Assembly: GCF_007922615.2 (NCBI RefSeq)
Contig: NZ_CP042301.2
Location: forward strand, 3,766,001-3,830,000
Length of the DNA: 64,000 bases
Source of the DNA: Nitratireductor mangrovi
Lineage (GTDB): Bacteria; Pseudomonadota; Alphaproteobacteria; Rhizobiales; Rhizobiaceae
Reading direction: 5' to 3'
Part shown: piece after piece, positions 62,806-64,000 of the stretch
Layout of the letters: every line of letters starts with the position of its first letter
Numbering within the stretch: the first letter of the stretch is position 1
Notes under the pieces: model-generated
Database searches by the model: none
The model's input: the letters and a program-made list of their open reading frames with translations, nothing else
What the model was told of the DNA's origin: nothing
Program-made: the position numbers and the translations under genes

Positions 62806-63684
62806 ATGCAAACCGCTCCCCGCCCGCGCCGTTCCGTCCTTTATGTGCCCGCGACCAATGACAAGGCGCTCGCCAAGATCGCGAGCCTCGCCTGTGACGC
62901 CGTGATTTTCGACCTCGAGGACGCCGTCGCGCCGGAGGAGAAAGTGACCGCTCGGCGCTCGCTTGTCCGCTTCCTTTCCGAGGCCGGGCGCGCGGACAAG
63001 GAGTTCGTCATCCGCATCAACGCGCTTGCCGGCGAGTGGGGCCGGGACGATCTCGAGGCCGCCCGCGCCCTGAGGCCGGACGCGATCCTTCTGCCCAAGG
63101 TCGACACGCCTGGCGACATCCTGGAGGCCAACGACATTCTGGATGCCGCCGAGGTGCCTCCCGAGCTGGCGCTGTGGGCGATGGTGGAAACGCCGCGCGC
63201 CGTTCTGAACCTCGGCCCGATCGCCGAGCTTGGCCGCGACCGCGGCGCCAGGCTTGCCTGTCTGGTGGTCGGAACCAACGACCTCGTCAAGGAAACCGGG
63301 ATATCGCCTGCCGGCGGTCGGCAATGGCTGGTTCCGTGGCTGTTGCAGATCGTGCTCGCCGCCCGCGCCGGCGGCCTCGACGCTCTCGACGGGGTCAGCA
63401 ATGATTTCCGCGACCTCGACGCCTTCGCCCGCGAGTGCCTGCAAGGCGCGGCAATGGGCTTCGACGGCAAGACCCTGATCCACCCGGCGCAGATCGGGGC
63501 GGCCAATGCCGCCTTTTCACCTTCCGGTGACGCGGTCGCCGAGGCCGAACGGATCGTCGCGGCGTTTGCCACACCCGAAAACGCCGGCAAGGGCGTGATC
63601 CAGGCCGATGGCCGCATGATCGAGCGCCTGCATCTGGACCAGGCGAGGAAACTGCTGGCGCGCGCCGGCCGCGGTCAGGCGTGA
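62806..63684 (+). CDS. CoA ester lyase, HpcH/HpaI-CitE family
   Basis: This 292-residue TIM-barrel protein has RRSVLYVPATNDKALAKIASLACDAVIFDLEDAVAPEEK, INALAGEWGRDDLEAA, LLPKVDTPGDI, WAMVETPRAVLNLGPIAEL (metal Glu), GTNDLVKETG and GVSNDFRDLDAFARECLQGAAMGFDGKTLIHPAQI. These are shared by malyl-CoA and citramalyl-CoA lyases and CitE-like proteins. The exact acyl-CoA is not evident. An AGGAG lies close to ATG 62806. It is divergent from the FAD oxidoreductase. Confidence 0.92.
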   Translation: MQTAPRPRRSVLYVPATNDKALAKIASLACDAVIFDLEDAVAPEEKVTARRSLVRFLSEAGRADKEFVIRINALAGEWGRDDLEAARALRPDAILLPKVDTPGDILEANDILDAAEVPPELALWAMVETPRAVLNLGPIAELGRDRGARLACLVVGTNDLVKETGISPAGGRQWLVPWLLQIVLAARAGGLDALDGVSNDFRDLDAFARECLQGAAMGFDGKTLIHPAQIGAANAAFSPSGDAVAEAERIVAAFATPENAGKGVIQADGRMIERLHLDQARKLLARAGRGQA

Positions 63685-63729
63685 GCCGAATGGCATATCC
63701 TGCCCGCAAGGAAAGCTCGTGAGGACAAG

Positions 63730-63936
63730 ATGAAACTCTACCGTTTTCTCACCGGACCCGACGATTCTAGCTTCTGCCACAAGGTGTCCGCGGCCCTGGA
63801 CAAGGGCTGGCACCTGTTCGGCTCGCCGAGCTATGCCTTCGACCCGGAGACGAAGACCATGCGCTGCGGCCAGGCCGTGGTGAAGGATGTCGAGGGAAAG
63901 GACTACGATCCCGCGATGAAGCTCGGCGATTATTAG
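63730..63936 (+). CDS. DUF1737 family protein
   Basis: This 68-residue protein (MKLYRFLTGPDDSSFCHKVSAALDKGWHLFGSPSYAFDPETKTMRCGQAVVKDV and onward) matches DUF1737, a small family with the pattern YRxLTGPDDxxFCxRV and GWxLxGSPxxxF. Function is unknown. It follows the CoA ester lyase gene by 45 bp on the same strand and may be co-transcribed with it. Confidence 0.9.
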   Translation: MKLYRFLTGPDDSSFCHKVSAALDKGWHLFGSPSYAFDPETKTMRCGQAVVKDVEGKDYDPAMKLGDY

Positions 63937-63946
63937 GCCCGGTCGA

Positions 63947-64000
63947 TCATGCGCGCCGCGCAACGAGCCCCGGCATGAGTTCGGCAAGCTCTTCGGGGAA
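63947..64000 (-). CDS. C-terminal end of a gene running off the right edge
   Basis: The minus strand from position 64000 is open for 17 codons (FPEELAELMPGLVARRA) and stops at TGA 63947-63949, 11 bp from the convergent DUF1737 gene. The position and codon use fit the tail of a real protein, but so little is visible that no product can be named. Confidence 0.4.
   Translation of the reverse strand, partial: FPEELAELMPGLVARRA

Overview
The window is a GC-rich, gene-dense chromosomal segment, almost certainly from an alphaproteobacterium of the order Hyphomicrobiales (Rhizobiales), with a Phyllobacteriaceae/Mesorhizobium-like gene set. Supporting signs are the ffh-chorismate mutase-rpsP block, separate leuD/leuB/asd loci, a rhizobial-type hydroxyproline operon, several Rhizobiales-type small conserved proteins and a rhizobial-style palindromic intergenic repeat. 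I see no transposase, integrase, phage gene, rRNA or CRISPR array. One tRNA-Ala(CGC) is present. Family and pathway names come from recognising protein motifs by eye; no database search was possible.

Layout. 1-5.6 kb: a divergent pair of citrate synthases, one with an N-terminal DNA-binding domain, around a nested palindrome; then a class III aminotransferase, a BetI-like TetR repressor and a phosphoethanolamine-methyltransferase-like enzyme, with matching TetR-type operators in front of both the aminotransferase and the methyltransferase. 5.7-13.4 kb: tRNA-Ala, YggT/DUF167, pyrophosphatase, a GNAT enzyme, a LemA/TPM/TPM envelope operon, pyridoxal kinase, DUF429 and beta-carbonic anhydrase. 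13.4-23.4 kb: a MarR-controlled Bcr/CflA-type exporter, an M3 oligopeptidase, a VOC/GST pair, Tat-exported PhoD, MmgE/PrpD and a CBS-containing site-2 protease. 23.6-29.3 kb: TypA, a LysR regulator and methylmalonate-semialdehyde dehydrogenase (mmsA), followed by a relic of a second mmsA 3' end and two paralogous small secreted proteins.

29.3-39.9 kb is a nitrogen and amino-acid block. A GntR repressor and three enzymes (deaminase, D-amino acid dehydrogenase, epimerase) form a hydroxyproline-catabolic operon with two near-identical operators. Next comes a branched-chain amino acid-type ABC transporter (livH-M-G-F, a small membrane protein, livJ) preceded by a good sigma-54-type -24/-12 element; its LivG carries an unusual C-terminal helix-hairpin-helix domain. 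40-47.3 kb: pyruvate carboxylase, a lytic transglycosylase, a flavin amine oxidase, an AraC regulator and a YHS protein. 47.6-50 kb: ffh, chorismate mutase and rpsP, ending in a strong terminator where rimM-trmD-rplS might have been expected. 50.2-64 kb: an M24 peptidase, asd, DUF6152/DUF6644-like proteins, a biotinyl domain-carboxyltransferase fusion, a cold-shock/DUF805 fusion, leuB, an M23 peptidase, leuD, a FAD oxidoreductase, a CitE-like lyase and DUF1737.

The best candidates for undescribed biology are: the paired citrate synthases with a built-in DNA-binding domain and a three-copy TTGAT operator; the BetI-like mini-regulon with two dispersed operators; LivG fused to a helix-hairpin-helix domain in a possibly sigma-54-driven operon; and the biotinyl-carboxyltransferase fusion that has no local biotin carboxylase.
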